DNA of 64,000 nucleotides, from positions 124,001 to 188,000 of the forward strand of contig NZ_JACHFW010000005.1 in NCBI RefSeq assembly GCF_014202115.1, given 5' to 3'. Made by a program: the position numbers and the translations under genes. Origin of the DNA: Catenibacillus scindens (GTDB taxonomy: Bacteria > Bacillota > Clostridia > Lachnospirales > Lachnospiraceae). Of this stretch, positions 55,968 to 63,818 are shown one piece after another. The notes beneath the pieces are model-generated. The model was not told the origin of the DNA, did not search any database, and saw nothing but the letters and a program-made list of their open reading frames with translations. Every line of letters begins with the position of its first letter. Position 1 is the first letter of the stretch.

Positions 55968-55980
55968 GGAATTTAATTCC
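55968..55980. promoter_or_regulatory. Candidate RpiR operator 2
   Basis: The palindrome GGAATTTAATTCC is centred 73 bases from operator 1, close to seven helical turns. This spacing would allow binding of a tetrameric regulator by DNA looping. TTTAC precedes it and is repeated before GGAA at 56003. Confidence 0.65.
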
Positions 55981-56072
55981 AAACCAAAGTAAATAATAAC
56001 GATTTACGGAACACTTGCAAGATATTTACATGAAACATAACACAGAAAAATATTTTTATGATATGATATAAG

Positions 56073-56290
56073 CAGTTCCGCCATCAGAAATGGGCGGAAT
56101 GATTTATGCTTGCATAAGAATCAGACCGCCCCATTTCTGATGAGCTTAAGCGCCAGATCATGAGCAAAGAAGCGGCGTAAGCCGCGGGTCAGCGCGTAAG
56201 CGCGGCTTTGCGAATGGCGCGGGCGGAACTGCTGCATATACTACCTCAGTTCCGCCATCAGAAATAGGCGGGATGATTTATGCTTGCATA
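56073..56290. repeat. MITE-like repeat with CAGTTCCGCC ends and a partial second copy
   Basis: Terminal inverted repeats CAGTTCCGCC (56073-56082) and GGCGGAACTG (56222-56231) bound a 159-base element. It contains a strong hairpin with arms ATCAGAAATGGGCGG and CCGCCCCATTTCTGAT. A second, partial copy of its first 44 bases follows at 56247-56290. It lies between the operators and the rpiR start codon. Confidence 0.8.
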
Positions 56291-56312
56291 TAACCATGAA
56301 TGAAAGGCTGAT

Positions 56313-57209
56313 TTGTTATTTATGACTTCCTATAATGACAACCCGTTGAAAGATAATCCATTTATAAGGATTCAGAAAAAATATGACCAATTTCATAAAA
56401 AAGAAAAAGATATTGCTGATTACATATTAAAAGAGGCGGATCAGATGATCTATCAGTCCGTCAAAGAGACCGCTCTAAAGTGCGGCGTTGCCGAATCCAG
56501 CATTGTACGGTTCTGTAAAGCTATCGGCTACTCCGGTTACAGTGAACTCAAGACCGAAGTCGCTAAGGAGGCTGTAAGTATCCAGTACCAGCAGGAAATA
56601 TTAAAGGCAGAAAACAGCGATTCCTTTCCGGAACAGCTCGGCCAGATCTTTTCCAGCACAGTCATGCTTTTAGATCAGGCACGGCTCCAGATGGATTATG
56701 ATCAGATCATCCGCACCGCCGACCTGATCCTTAAATCCCGCCTGCTTCTCATCTATGGCAATATTTACTCCGGCCAGTCCGGCTTTATTTTCAGCGAGCG
56801 TATGAAATCCATCAACGTTCCCACTTTTATTGCCTGGGACCATATTTCCATGAAACAGATTTCCATTATGGCTTCCACCGATTGCGCGGCAATCTTCCTA
56901 TCCCACAGCGGGGCCAGCAAGGACACACTGGAAAATGCCAGCCTGGCGAAAAGCCGGGGCGCCGCCATTATTGTCCTTACTCCTGCCCCTCAGTCGCCGC
57001 TGGCCCGGCTGGCAGATATTCTGATCACTATACCGTCTGTGGACGTCTCCATCTTTAAAGATTACTATCCTGTGGAGACGGCATTTTCCCTGATTTTAAC
57101 CGCCATCTACACCGCCGCCTCCCGCCAGCGCCGCCATGACAACAGCGAATCCACGGAAAAATTTGAGACTGAAGTGATCAATGACGCTTTTGAGTTTCCG
57201 GAAATGTAA
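56313..57209 (+). CDS. RpiR/MurR-family transcriptional regulator
   Basis: The 298-residue protein has an N-terminal helix-turn-helix domain (about 10-85; ALKCGVAESSIVRFCKAIGYSGYSELK) and a C-terminal SIS sugar-phosphate-binding domain (about 125-260; LLIYGNIYSGQSG, IFLSHSGASKDT). Regulators of this family sense phosphosugars. The start is a TTG with AAAGG five bases upstream; an ATG three codons later is too far from it. It is divergent from the phosphodiesterase/ABC operon and probably controls it. Confidence 0.92.
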   Translation: MLFMTSYNDNPLKDNPFIRIQKKYDQFHKKEKDIADYILKEADQMIYQSVKETALKCGVAESSIVRFCKAIGYSGYSELKTEVAKEAVSIQYQQEILKAENSDSFPEQLGQIFSSTVMLLDQARLQMDYDQIIRTADLILKSRLLLIYGNIYSGQSGFIFSERMKSINVPTFIAWDHISMKQISIMASTDCAAIFLSHSGASKDTLENASLAKSRGAAIIVLTPAPQSPLARLADILITIPSVDVSIFKDYYPVETAFSLILTAIYTAASRQRRHDNSESTEKFETEVINDAFEFPEM

Positions 57210-57304
57210 AACTTCGTAACTGTTCACTGCCTTCACAGTTACGATTCGCAAAACCATGAAAATCAGTTTTGCCGCGCCATTGGCAGGGGGTTGGAGCCCA
57301 CCCG

Positions 57305-58156
57305 CTATATGTCAATCTCATCCCCTGTTCCAAAATATTCAAGCCGTTCCCCAAGCATCTCCTTTAGCCAGGTAAAGCCTGTCTCCCCGGTGCAGTGCCC
57401 GGTATAAAACCGGGCGCATCCGCTGCCTTTAAGTTTTCTTCCCAGATTTTCAATAATCTCCCGCGCTTGACTGCGATCTTCTTCAGGAACTTTTAGAATA
57501 TCTTTTAAATGAAAGCCGCCAATCAAAGCATAGATATTTTTTCCCTGAAAGCTGGGGCGGTCTCTGACTTCCGCAAGGATATCCGCCGGCCCCCCGTGAC
57601 AGCAGCTATTAAAGATCACCAGTCCTTTGTCCGTCTCAAAGACAAGGCTCTGCTCATGGGAAAAGTCATCAGGAATCATCCGGCCGTCCTCCAGGCGGTA
57701 CATTCCGGCGGCCTCCCCTTTCTCCTCCATATTTTTCATGTGATGTCCCACAATCCATACTCCGGGAGCCAGGGCACAGTCTCCATGGACAAACACAAGC
57801 CTGGATTTACATTTTTCCAAAAAGCCTTCCGGAATGCCAATGTATTTTTTTCCAAAAGACGCCTGGCGGTAACAGTTTTCCTTACAGGCTCGCTGAAGAT
57901 ATATCGGCGCTTTCATATTGATCTGGCAAAAATTTTCAAGGCCTCCGCTGTGGTCATAATGGGCATGGGACAGCACAGCCAGATCCACAGACGAAAGATC
58001 AACACTAAGCGCTCCGCTGTTTTTGGCATACAGATCCGTTGTCCCCATATCAAGAAGTATTTTTTTACCCTGATATTCAATATATACCGACAGGCCATGT
58101 TCTCCCAAAAGCCCGCAGCCATCTTTATTTTCCACAAGGGCAATGGCCTTTAACAT
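57305..58156 (-). CDS. Metallo-beta-lactamase-fold hydrolase (COG1237-like)
   Basis: The 283-residue protein has the metal motif SHAHYDHSGG (His-64, His-66, Asp-68, His-69), a conserved start (GLSVYIEYQGKKILLDMGTT), NSCCHGGPADIL and YTGHCTGE. It resembles COG1237 proteins, which include a methanopterin-pathway enzyme in archaea; the bacterial role is unknown. The start at 58156 follows AAGGAGG with good spacing. Upstream is a divergent membrane protein gene. Confidence 0.88.
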   Translation of the reverse strand: MLKAIALVENKDGCGLLGEHGLSVYIEYQGKKILLDMGTTDLYAKNSGALSVDLSSVDLAVLSHAHYDHSGGLENFCQINMKAPIYLQRACKENCYRQASFGKKYIGIPEGFLEKCKSRLVFVHGDCALAPGVWIVGHHMKNMEEKGEAAGMYRLEDGRMIPDDFSHEQSLVFETDKGLVIFNSCCHGGPADILAEVRDRPSFQGKNIYALIGGFHLKDILKVPEEDRSQAREIIENLGRKLKGSGCARFYTGHCTGETGFTWLKEMLGERLEYFGTGDEIDI

Positions 58157-58258
58157 AATAACTTCCTCCTTACCATGCATAAACAAAACCTCACACGGCT
58201 CATACTAAGGATGGTACCTTATTTTTCTCTGACTTTCAATCCTTTAAGAGGTTTTTCA

Positions 58259-59017
58259 ATGAATAAATATTTACAGCGCCTCCCATTGTCCACGATCATA
58301 TTCACCGCCTCGGAGATGGCAGTCTATATCACCTATCTGTCCATTGACCTGACATTCGCTTTTTCGCCGGTAATCTCAGATATTTTTAAATACGCTGGCG
58401 TCCTTCTCTGTTTTTTATACATCCACTGGATTCCCGGCGCCCATCCCGCCATCCGCAAAAGCTTTCTGTTATTGATCTTCTCCGACTATTTTCTTTTGTT
58501 CACAGACAGCTATTTTGCCGGCGTTGTCCTCTTTGGGGCCATCCAGTGCCTTTACTTTATATACCACAGCGGACTAAAACGCCTTCCCCCAGGTCTTGCC
58601 GCCGTCAGTCTCATATTTCCCGGACTGTGGTTAATTTCATCCCTTTTAGGTTTTAGGGGAATACTTCCCGCAGCGGCGTCCATCTATCTGTCACTGCTTT
58701 TGACCAATCTGATCTTTGCCTTTCGCAGGGCCCTGGCCTCTAAAAATACCGGGCTCTTTATCTTTAGCGCCGGACTGGTCTTCTACCTGCTGTGCGACTT
58801 TAACGTGGGGCTGATGAACGCCCCGGACTATTTTCCCGCCGCTACGCCCCTTTGGCTTTCTTTCCTCCGGGTCAGACAGGTTCACCAGGGTACCGCCTTT
58901 GCCATATGGTTTTTCTATCTTCCGGCCCAGGTTCTCATCGCCCTTTCTCAGACTTCCCTGTCCCCATCTTTGGCAGCGTCAAAAACCTGGGACAGCCCCC
59001 GGGGCGTCAGTTCATAA
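58259..59017 (+). CDS. Multi-pass membrane protein of unknown function
   Basis: The 252-residue protein has about eight hydrophobic segments and few charged residues. It has a weak resemblance to YhhN-like lysoplasmalogenase-type proteins (FSAGLVFYLLCDFNVGLMN), too little to assign. The start at 58259 follows AGAGG; the frame could begin at 58175. Its last 70 bases overlap the 3' end of the ABC-F gene, which runs in the opposite direction. Confidence 0.7.
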   Translation: MNKYLQRLPLSTIIFTASEMAVYITYLSIDLTFAFSPVISDIFKYAGVLLCFLYIHWIPGAHPAIRKSFLLLIFSDYFLLFTDSYFAGVVLFGAIQCLYFIYHSGLKRLPPGLAAVSLIFPGLWLISSLLGFRGILPAAASIYLSLLLTNLIFAFRRALASKNTGLFIFSAGLVFYLLCDFNVGLMNAPDYFPAATPLWLSFLRVRQVHQGTAFAIWFFYLPAQVLIALSQTSLSPSLAASKTWDSPRGVSS

Positions 59018-60522
59018 ATAGTATCGCACACCTGGGAAATATATTTCCGGTCATGAGAAATACTTAAAATACACCCTTTAAATTCTCTAAGGATTCTCCG
59101 GATCACCGGGTTGGACAAAGGCGAAAAATTCCGGGTAGGTTCGTCTAAAATCAGCACATTGGCTCCGTCCAGGATCATTTTCAGGAAAAACAGTTTGGCC
59201 CGCTGACCGCCGGACAGACTGTCAATAGAATGAAACATTTCATCGGGGGTATATTTCATACTCCCAAGGAAGGTGCGCGCCCGGCTGATCGCCTCCTTGT
59301 CCCCGGTATGCTCAAGAAATTCTACCGGTGTTTTTGAAAAATCCATACCCTCCTCATAATTTTGAGGCATGTAGACTACAACCAGATCTTTCCGCCCCAG
59401 GAGCTTTTGGGCCATCTGACGCAGCAGAGTCGTCTTTCCGGCGCCGTTTTTTCCGATAATACAGATTTTTTCCGGTCCGCGGATCTTTAGATGAATATTC
59501 TCCGCCAAAATCTTTTCCCCGGCATCCCCAGGCACTTTCAATACATCCAGATCAAATTCCAGCACTATCTTTCCGGCAGGCAGGGTGTTGTCCGCTGTCC
59601 AGGCAGGCATAATCGCCTCCTCGGTCTCCGGCAGTCTTGTCTGACTTTCATGATCCCGCTCCATACGCCGGCCCATAGATTTTACAGCATGCATTTTCTT
59701 TTTCAGCAACCGCCCGCCGTGAGGGTCCTGGCGGCTTATATTCTTTTGCTGGTGATCCACCTTTTCCATAATCTGGCGGTAGCGCTCCTGCTGCCGTTTA
59801 TAATCCTGCTCCTCTTTTCTGGCCACCTGTTCCTGATGCTCCATTTTCGCAAGCCGCCCTTTAACATAATCCGCATATCCCTGGCGGGCAATAGTATGCC
59901 TTGGCATTGTTTTCCGCCTGAGCATTTCAAAATGGAGGATCACGTTAGCTGTGTTTTCCAGAAGCGTCTCGTCATGGGATATGTAGATCAGGGGCAGATC
60001 ACAGTTTTGGATAAAATTTTCCAGCCACTTTAAGGTGTTAAGATCCAGGTCATTGGAAGGCTCATCTAAAAGCAGCACATCTGGTTCTTCCATTAAAATT
60101 CTGGCAAGCCCCAGCTTTACCCTTTCTCCCCCGGAGAGTGTTCCCACCTTCTGGGCGCTGTAAAAAATGTCCGCCGGAAGGTCCAACTGCCGCCCTACCC
60201 TTGCCAGCTCTTTATAGTCCTGCTGATAAAATACCGGGCTCTCCTCAAAAAATTCCAGAATTGTCCGCCCCGCAAAATCCCTCCCCGGCTCCTGGGAAAG
60301 ATACCCCATATGGTTTCTCCCCCGAATGATCTCCCCGGAATAGTCCGCATAATCCTCCACAAGGGCAGGATCACAAAGCAGTTTTAAAAATGTGGACTTT
60401 CCATTGCCTTCCTCCCCGATCACCGCCGCTTTGTCCCCCGGATTCAGGGCCCAGGTGAAATCTTTAAGCAGTACCTTTGAATCTTTTTTATGTGTTATCG
60501 TAAGATTTTTAATTTGAAGCAT
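58948..60522 (-). CDS. ABC-F family ATPase (candidate ribosome-protection protein)
   Basis: The 524-residue protein has two ABC domains and no membrane part. Domain 1 has GEEGNGKST, LSGGERVKLGLARIL and LLLDEPSNDLDL. A charged linker (about 225-310) follows, and domain 2 has GKNGAGKTT, LSGGQRAKLFFLKM and an unusual VLILDEPTRNFSPLSNP, where most ABC-F proteins have EPTNHLD. ABC-F proteins act on the ribosome and some give resistance to lincosamides, pleuromutilins or streptogramins. The start at 60522 is chosen by its GGGGG sequence; the longer frame reads through a terminator. Confidence 0.92.
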   Translation of the reverse strand: MLQIKNLTITHKKDSKVLLKDFTWALNPGDKAAVIGEEGNGKSTFLKLLCDPALVEDYADYSGEIIRGRNHMGYLSQEPGRDFAGRTILEFFEESPVFYQQDYKELARVGRQLDLPADIFYSAQKVGTLSGGERVKLGLARILMEEPDVLLLDEPSNDLDLNTLKWLENFIQNCDLPLIYISHDETLLENTANVILHFEMLRRKTMPRHTIARQGYADYVKGRLAKMEHQEQVARKEEQDYKRQQERYRQIMEKVDHQQKNISRQDPHGGRLLKKKMHAVKSMGRRMERDHESQTRLPETEEAIMPAWTADNTLPAGKIVLEFDLDVLKVPGDAGEKILAENIHLKIRGPEKICIIGKNGAGKTTLLRQMAQKLLGRKDLVVVYMPQNYEEGMDFSKTPVEFLEHTGDKEAISRARTFLGSMKYTPDEMFHSIDSLSGGQRAKLFFLKMILDGANVLILDEPTRNFSPLSNPVIRRILREFKGCILSISHDRKYISQVCDTIYELTPRGLSQVFDAAKDGDREV

Positions 60523-60546
60523 TCTCATTCCCCCGTTTCCGTTACC

Positions 60547-60574
60547 AAAAAAAGAACCCTGCTTCGCAGGATTC
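60547..60574 (-). terminator. Intrinsic terminator 2 of the ABC-F leader
   Basis: The stem GAATCCTGC/GCAGGGTTC (nine pairs, GAA loop) is followed on the minus strand by seven T residues. It ends 25 bases upstream of the ABC-F start codon, so full expression needs readthrough. Confidence 0.85.
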
Positions 60575-60614
60575 TCCGCCTGCGGCGGGTCGCATCGGCG
60601 GCATTTTCTGCTCC

Positions 60615-60652
60615 GCCGCAGTGCGATCCTACGCGGAGCGTTTTTTATGTCA
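60615..60652. repeat. Dispersed repeat copy B
   Basis: This 38-base stretch matches 10061-10099 except for one T in the T-run. On the minus strand its arms GCTCCGC and GCGGAGC form a hairpin, and GTAGGAT within it can pair with the 5' arm of terminator 2, so it could act as an antiterminator. Confidence 0.7.
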
Positions 60653-60677
60653 TAGAAAACCCAGTTTCCCGTCACAT

Positions 60678-60709
60678 AAAAAAGCCTTCCTCCGCTTTTG
60701 GAGAAAGGC
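60678..60709 (-). terminator. Intrinsic terminator 1 of the ABC-F leader
   Basis: The stem GCCTTTCTCC/GGAGGAAGGC (ten pairs with one G-U) with loop AAAAGC is followed on the minus strand by six T residues. It lies 156 bases upstream of the gene. Confidence 0.88.
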
Positions 60710-61046
60710 CCGCTTTACCTCTGACGCCTGCCGCAGCAGAGTACCAAAGATCCAGGGGAATTATGTCATCCTGTCATCCCACAGCCATGACATACTTTCC
60801 CGGTTATTTTTTCCGGCAATGATTTTCGATAATCTTTCTCCAAAAAGCATAAAACACCACAGGCGCCGTCTAGCCGCCCTGTATCTTTTGCTGTGTTCAC
60901 TTTGGGTCTGGATTATCGAATAATCATTGTGTCACCTCACACTTTATATTTTCTCCGGAAACAGGGCCAAGAGCAGCTCTCCTGCCATTGCCATCTTCCG
61001 GTCACTGCCGACAGGATACCACGAAACCGGCCCTGTGTCAATAGGA

Positions 61047-61229
61047 TTATTTTTCGTTTTTTTGCCTGTAAATTTCCTTTAAATTGTCGATAGCCATTTC
61101 CACATCAAGCGTATGAAATCCCAGCCAACATTCGTTCATCGTCCGGGCATCGGCGATCTTATAGATTTCCCTGCTGCTCTCATTGGTATAATAATGCCAG
61201 TACCGATAAATATAACCGGCCCAGTACAT
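61047..61229 (-). pseudogene. Short partner protein of the DUF3990 locus (possibly truncated)
   Basis: The 60-residue product starts MYWAGYIYRYWHYYTNESSREIYKI. It resembles the C-terminal part of small proteins that accompany DUF3990 genes in Clostridia; this is recognition by eye and uncertain. The same frame continues upstream without a stop for 17 residues (KKAGTVYDREV) but with no standard start, which suggests a missing N-terminus. AGGGA lies just before the ATG at 61229, so a short protein may still be made. Confidence 0.4.
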
Positions 61230-61261
61230 CACTTCCCTGTCATAGACTGTACCGGCTTTTT

Positions 61262-61737
61262 TCAGCCCTCCTGCTTCATCGTCAAGTTCTCAAGTTTAAG
61301 CGCTGAAAGACTGTGTATTAATGCCTGGTCGGTAATTTCACCATTAAAGAAACGGTCCAGGACAACAAACATCCGGTCATTGGCAATATAACCAATAAGT
61401 ACATCACAATTTTTATATAAGTTGGCATATCTGGAATAGATTGCTGAATCTTTTACAGATTCCATCTTGCCCCGATGGTATGCAACTAATAATGCCCAGT
61501 CCAGCCCTATATCTATATCAACCGTCTTCAAATCCGACAAATCGACACTCATGTATATAATTTGGCTTCCGGATAATTACATATCAGCGTAAGGGGCTGG
61601 TTTCTGTCCGTTCCCATATAAAATCCCTTTCCAAAATCACATCGGTCTGTGCTGATCGGCGCAATAGGGCCATTAATTCCGGACTTGGAACCATGATATA
61701 AAATAATTTTCCCTGAATTTTCCATAGTGACCTCCAC
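61262..61737 (-). pseudogene. DUF3990 gene split by a frameshift
   Basis: The first frame (61549-61737) has the N-terminal DUF3990 motif ILYHGSKSG and CDFGKGFYMGTD, and ends EAKLYT-stop. The second frame (61262-61552) continues the family sequence, SVDLSDLKTVDIDIGLDWALLVAYHRGKM and DVLIGYIANDRMF. The frames overlap by ATGA. Loss of one base near 61551 would explain the split. DUF3990 proteins are related to ADP-ribosyltransferases and are often paired with small partner proteins. Coupled translation of two halves is a less likely reading. Confidence 0.65.
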
Positions 61738-61871
61738 TACTGACCTTCTTCTTTTATTAGTTCATTGTCCATTATATCACTCATTTTCCTGCGGGACAAC
61801 GGATCTTGCGTTGATCCCGTCTCCTTTAACTTCCCGTTATTTTTTCAGTCCGAAACTTAACGGCCGGTCAA

Positions 61872-61900
61872 TTGAATCGCCCATGATCATGTCTTATAAT
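61872..61900 (+). promoter_or_regulatory. Predicted sigma-A promoter of the XRE gene
   Basis: TTGAAT (61872-61877) and a perfect TATAAT (61895-61900) are 17 bases apart. The start codon is 63 bases further, with the Shine-Dalgarno AAAGGAGG. Confidence 0.8.
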
Positions 61901-61962
61901 TATAAAACAGCAGCTAATCACCTCCCCCCGCAGACTATTGCAAGCCAAAGGAGGCACACACA

Positions 61963-63039
61963 ATGAAAATCAATGAAATTATCCGCCAGCGCCGGATTGA
62001 AAAGCAGTTAACCCAGGAACAGATGGCCGACCTTCTCGGCGTAAGCGCCCCGGCGGTCAATAAATGGGAAAAAGGGATTTCCTACCCGGACATCACCCTG
62101 CTCCCGCCCATCGCCCGCCTGCTTGACACGGATTTAAACACCCTTCTCTCATTTAAAGATGACCTGACGCCCAAAGAAGTTTCCCTGTTTATTAACGACT
62201 TATCTGAAACTGCCGACCGGGATGGGAGAGATCGTGCTTTTGAGAAAGCCTTTAACAAACTGAAAGAATATCCTTCCTGCCATCTTCTGACGCTAAATAT
62301 TGCCCTGTGGCTCGATGGCAGTCTTATGTTAAATCCGCAGGAGGACTTTATTGACAAATATTCATCCAAAATCGAAGATTTATACTATCGGGTTATGGAC
62401 AGCCCTGATGAGAGCATTAAAAATCAGGCGGTTTCCATGCTCATCTCCAAGGCCATGGTCAAAGAAGACTATGATCAGGTTCAGTCGCTCCTTCAACTGC
62501 TGCCTGAGCCTTCTTCTGTAGATAAAAAACAGCTCTCCGTCAATCTTTCCATCGCCCAGGGGCACCTTGAAGACGCCGCCAGGACTGAGGAAGAACGACT
62601 TATAACCGCCGCCAATAATATCCAGACAATCCTTCTGACACTGATGGACATCGCGCTGAGAGAAAACCGAACCGGCGACGCCCGGTATATCGCCCAGGTT
62701 TCCAGACAGTTCGCAAAGATTTTGGATCTGTGGGAATATAATCGCTATGTGGCTCACTTTCAGTTCTACTCTGTCCTGAAAGATCCGGATCAATGTGCGC
62801 AGACACTTATTCCTATGTTAAGAGCCATAAAACAGCCCTGGGAACCGGAACAAAGTCCTCTGTACCGCCACCTGACAACAAAAAGGCAAGAAAAAGATCT
62901 GGCCCAAAAATATCGTGAAAATATCCTTCAAATTTTAAAGGATGACCCGGATATGGCATTTTTCAGGGAGAGCAGCGCTTTCCAACCGTTTATTGAGACA
63001 ATGGAGAGAGAGTCATCGGCAGACATTAAAAGAGGTTAA
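61963..63039 (+). CDS. XRE-family regulator with a helical C-terminal domain
   Basis: The 358-residue protein has an N-terminal Cro/C1 helix-turn-helix (about 2-58; KQLTQEQMADLLGVSAPAVNKWEKGISYPD). The remaining 300 residues are helical, with a TPR-like pattern (ALWLDGSLML, QGHLEDAARTEEERL). Such proteins are common in Lachnospiraceae and regulate unknown targets. It has its own promoter and a convergent terminator that overlaps its stop codon. Confidence 0.88.
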   Translation: MKINEIIRQRRIEKQLTQEQMADLLGVSAPAVNKWEKGISYPDITLLPPIARLLDTDLNTLLSFKDDLTPKEVSLFINDLSETADRDGRDRAFEKAFNKLKEYPSCHLLTLNIALWLDGSLMLNPQEDFIDKYSSKIEDLYYRVMDSPDESIKNQAVSMLISKAMVKEDYDQVQSLLQLLPEPSSVDKKQLSVNLSIAQGHLEDAARTEEERLITAANNIQTILLTLMDIALRENRTGDARYIAQVSRQFAKILDLWEYNRYVAHFQFYSVLKDPDQCAQTLIPMLRAIKQPWEPEQSPLYRHLTTKRQEKDLAQKYRENILQILKDDPDMAFFRESSAFQPFIETMERESSADIKRG

Positions 63040-63073
63040 AACGGACGGCGCCCTGGCGCCATCCATTTTAACC
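63034..63073. terminator. Convergent terminator between the XRE and nucleosidase genes
   Basis: The inverted repeat has outer arms GGTTAAAA and TTTTAACC and inner arms GGCGCC and GGCGCC around CT. The outer stem includes the XRE stop codon. It can end transcripts from both sides. Confidence 0.75.
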
Positions 63074-63087
63074 TTCTGAAAAACCGG

Positions 63088-63780
63088 TTACTCACCGCTG
63101 ATTTCATTTAACAGACCCACTGTAATATCCTTCGCGATGGCGGATGCTCTGGCACAATTTTCTTCAAAATTCTCAACGCCGTTGTGGTCGGCTGTGTCGG
63201 TAACACAGCGTATTGCTATAAAAGGAATGCGGTTTACATAATAAACATGAGCGATACTCGCCGTTTCCATGTCCACCGTTAATGGGGCAAACTTATCACA
63301 AATTTTTTGCCGGCCCTCATCAGTAATAAATGACTCTCCGGTGACCATGCGCCCCCAGATTACTTTCCCACAAAGTTTAAGTTTTTTCACCGCAGCCTTT
63401 GACTTTTCCACCAGTCTGGAGTCCGCCAAAAAAAATACCGACGGCATCCATGGATGAAATTCTGTTAAAATATCCGGAGCCACATCATGGTAACACACTT
63501 CTGTAGAAATCACTGTATCAAAAATTTTCAGGTCTGGGTTCATCCCTCCTGCCGTCCCCGAATTAATAATAATATCCGTACCATACACATCAATCAGCAG
63601 TTGTGATGCTATGGCAGCATTCACTTTACATACTCCTGAAAAGAGAACAACAATACCCATACCGTTAAACGCACCCTGATAAAACTTTAGCATAGCTCTC
63701 TCAGTTATTTTCCAGTCCTTTACCAGACCTAAAAAGGGCGCCAATTCCTCATCTCCCGCACATACAATGCCAACTGTCAT
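63088..63780 (-). CDS. mtnN: 5'-methylthioadenosine/S-adenosylhomocysteine nucleosidase
   Basis: The 230-residue protein has the nucleoside phosphorylase fold with an acidic start motif GIVCAGDEELAPF, the purine site INSGTAGGMNP, Glu in VDMETASIAHV and the catalytic Asp in RCVTDTADH. It releases adenine from methylthioadenosine or S-adenosylhomocysteine. Sequence after the start is more diverged than in a typical MtnN, so another purine nucleosidase is possible. It converges with the XRE gene. Confidence 0.85.
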   Translation of the reverse strand: MTVGIVCAGDEELAPFLGLVKDWKITERAMLKFYQGAFNGMGIVVLFSGVCKVNAAIASQLLIDVYGTDIIINSGTAGGMNPDLKIFDTVISTEVCYHDVAPDILTEFHPWMPSVFFLADSRLVEKSKAAVKKLKLCGKVIWGRMVTGESFITDEGRQKICDKFAPLTVDMETASIAHVYYVNRIPFIAIRCVTDTADHNGVENFEENCARASAIAKDITVGLLNEISGE

Positions 63781-63818
63781 CTTTTTCCTCCCACATTTGT
63801 CGTTTATGTTTTCCTGTT

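Larger units (their letters stand above)
55786..56312. other. Divergent control region of the phosphodiesterase/ABC operon and rpiR
   Basis: This 527-base gap holds two palindromic operators (55895-55907 and 55968-55980), a possible half-site TTTACGGAA (56003-56011), A/T-rich sequence, and a repeat element with partial second copy (56073-56290). No promoter could be called with confidence for either direction. No gene is present. Confidence 0.7.
60523..60972 (-). promoter_or_regulatory. Attenuator-like leader of the ABC-F gene
   Basis: On the minus strand, in order: a weak promoter (TTGGCC at 60965-60970, 16 bases, TATAAA at 60944-60949); a Shine-Dalgarno AGGTGA (60932-60937); a 4-codon ORF ATGATTATTCGATAA (60913-60927) whose sequence can pair with 60819-60833; terminator 1 (60678-60709); the repeat copy (60615-60652); and terminator 2 (60547-60574), 25 bases before the start codon. 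This is the layout of ribosome-mediated attenuation known for several ABC-F genes. No data confirm it here. Confidence 0.55.

Noticed and set aside
60819-60923. A 34-codon plus-strand frame ending LLLCSLWVWIIE
   Set aside because: It has no clear ribosome-binding site and its ends are the two pairing arms of the ABC-F leader stem on the other strand.
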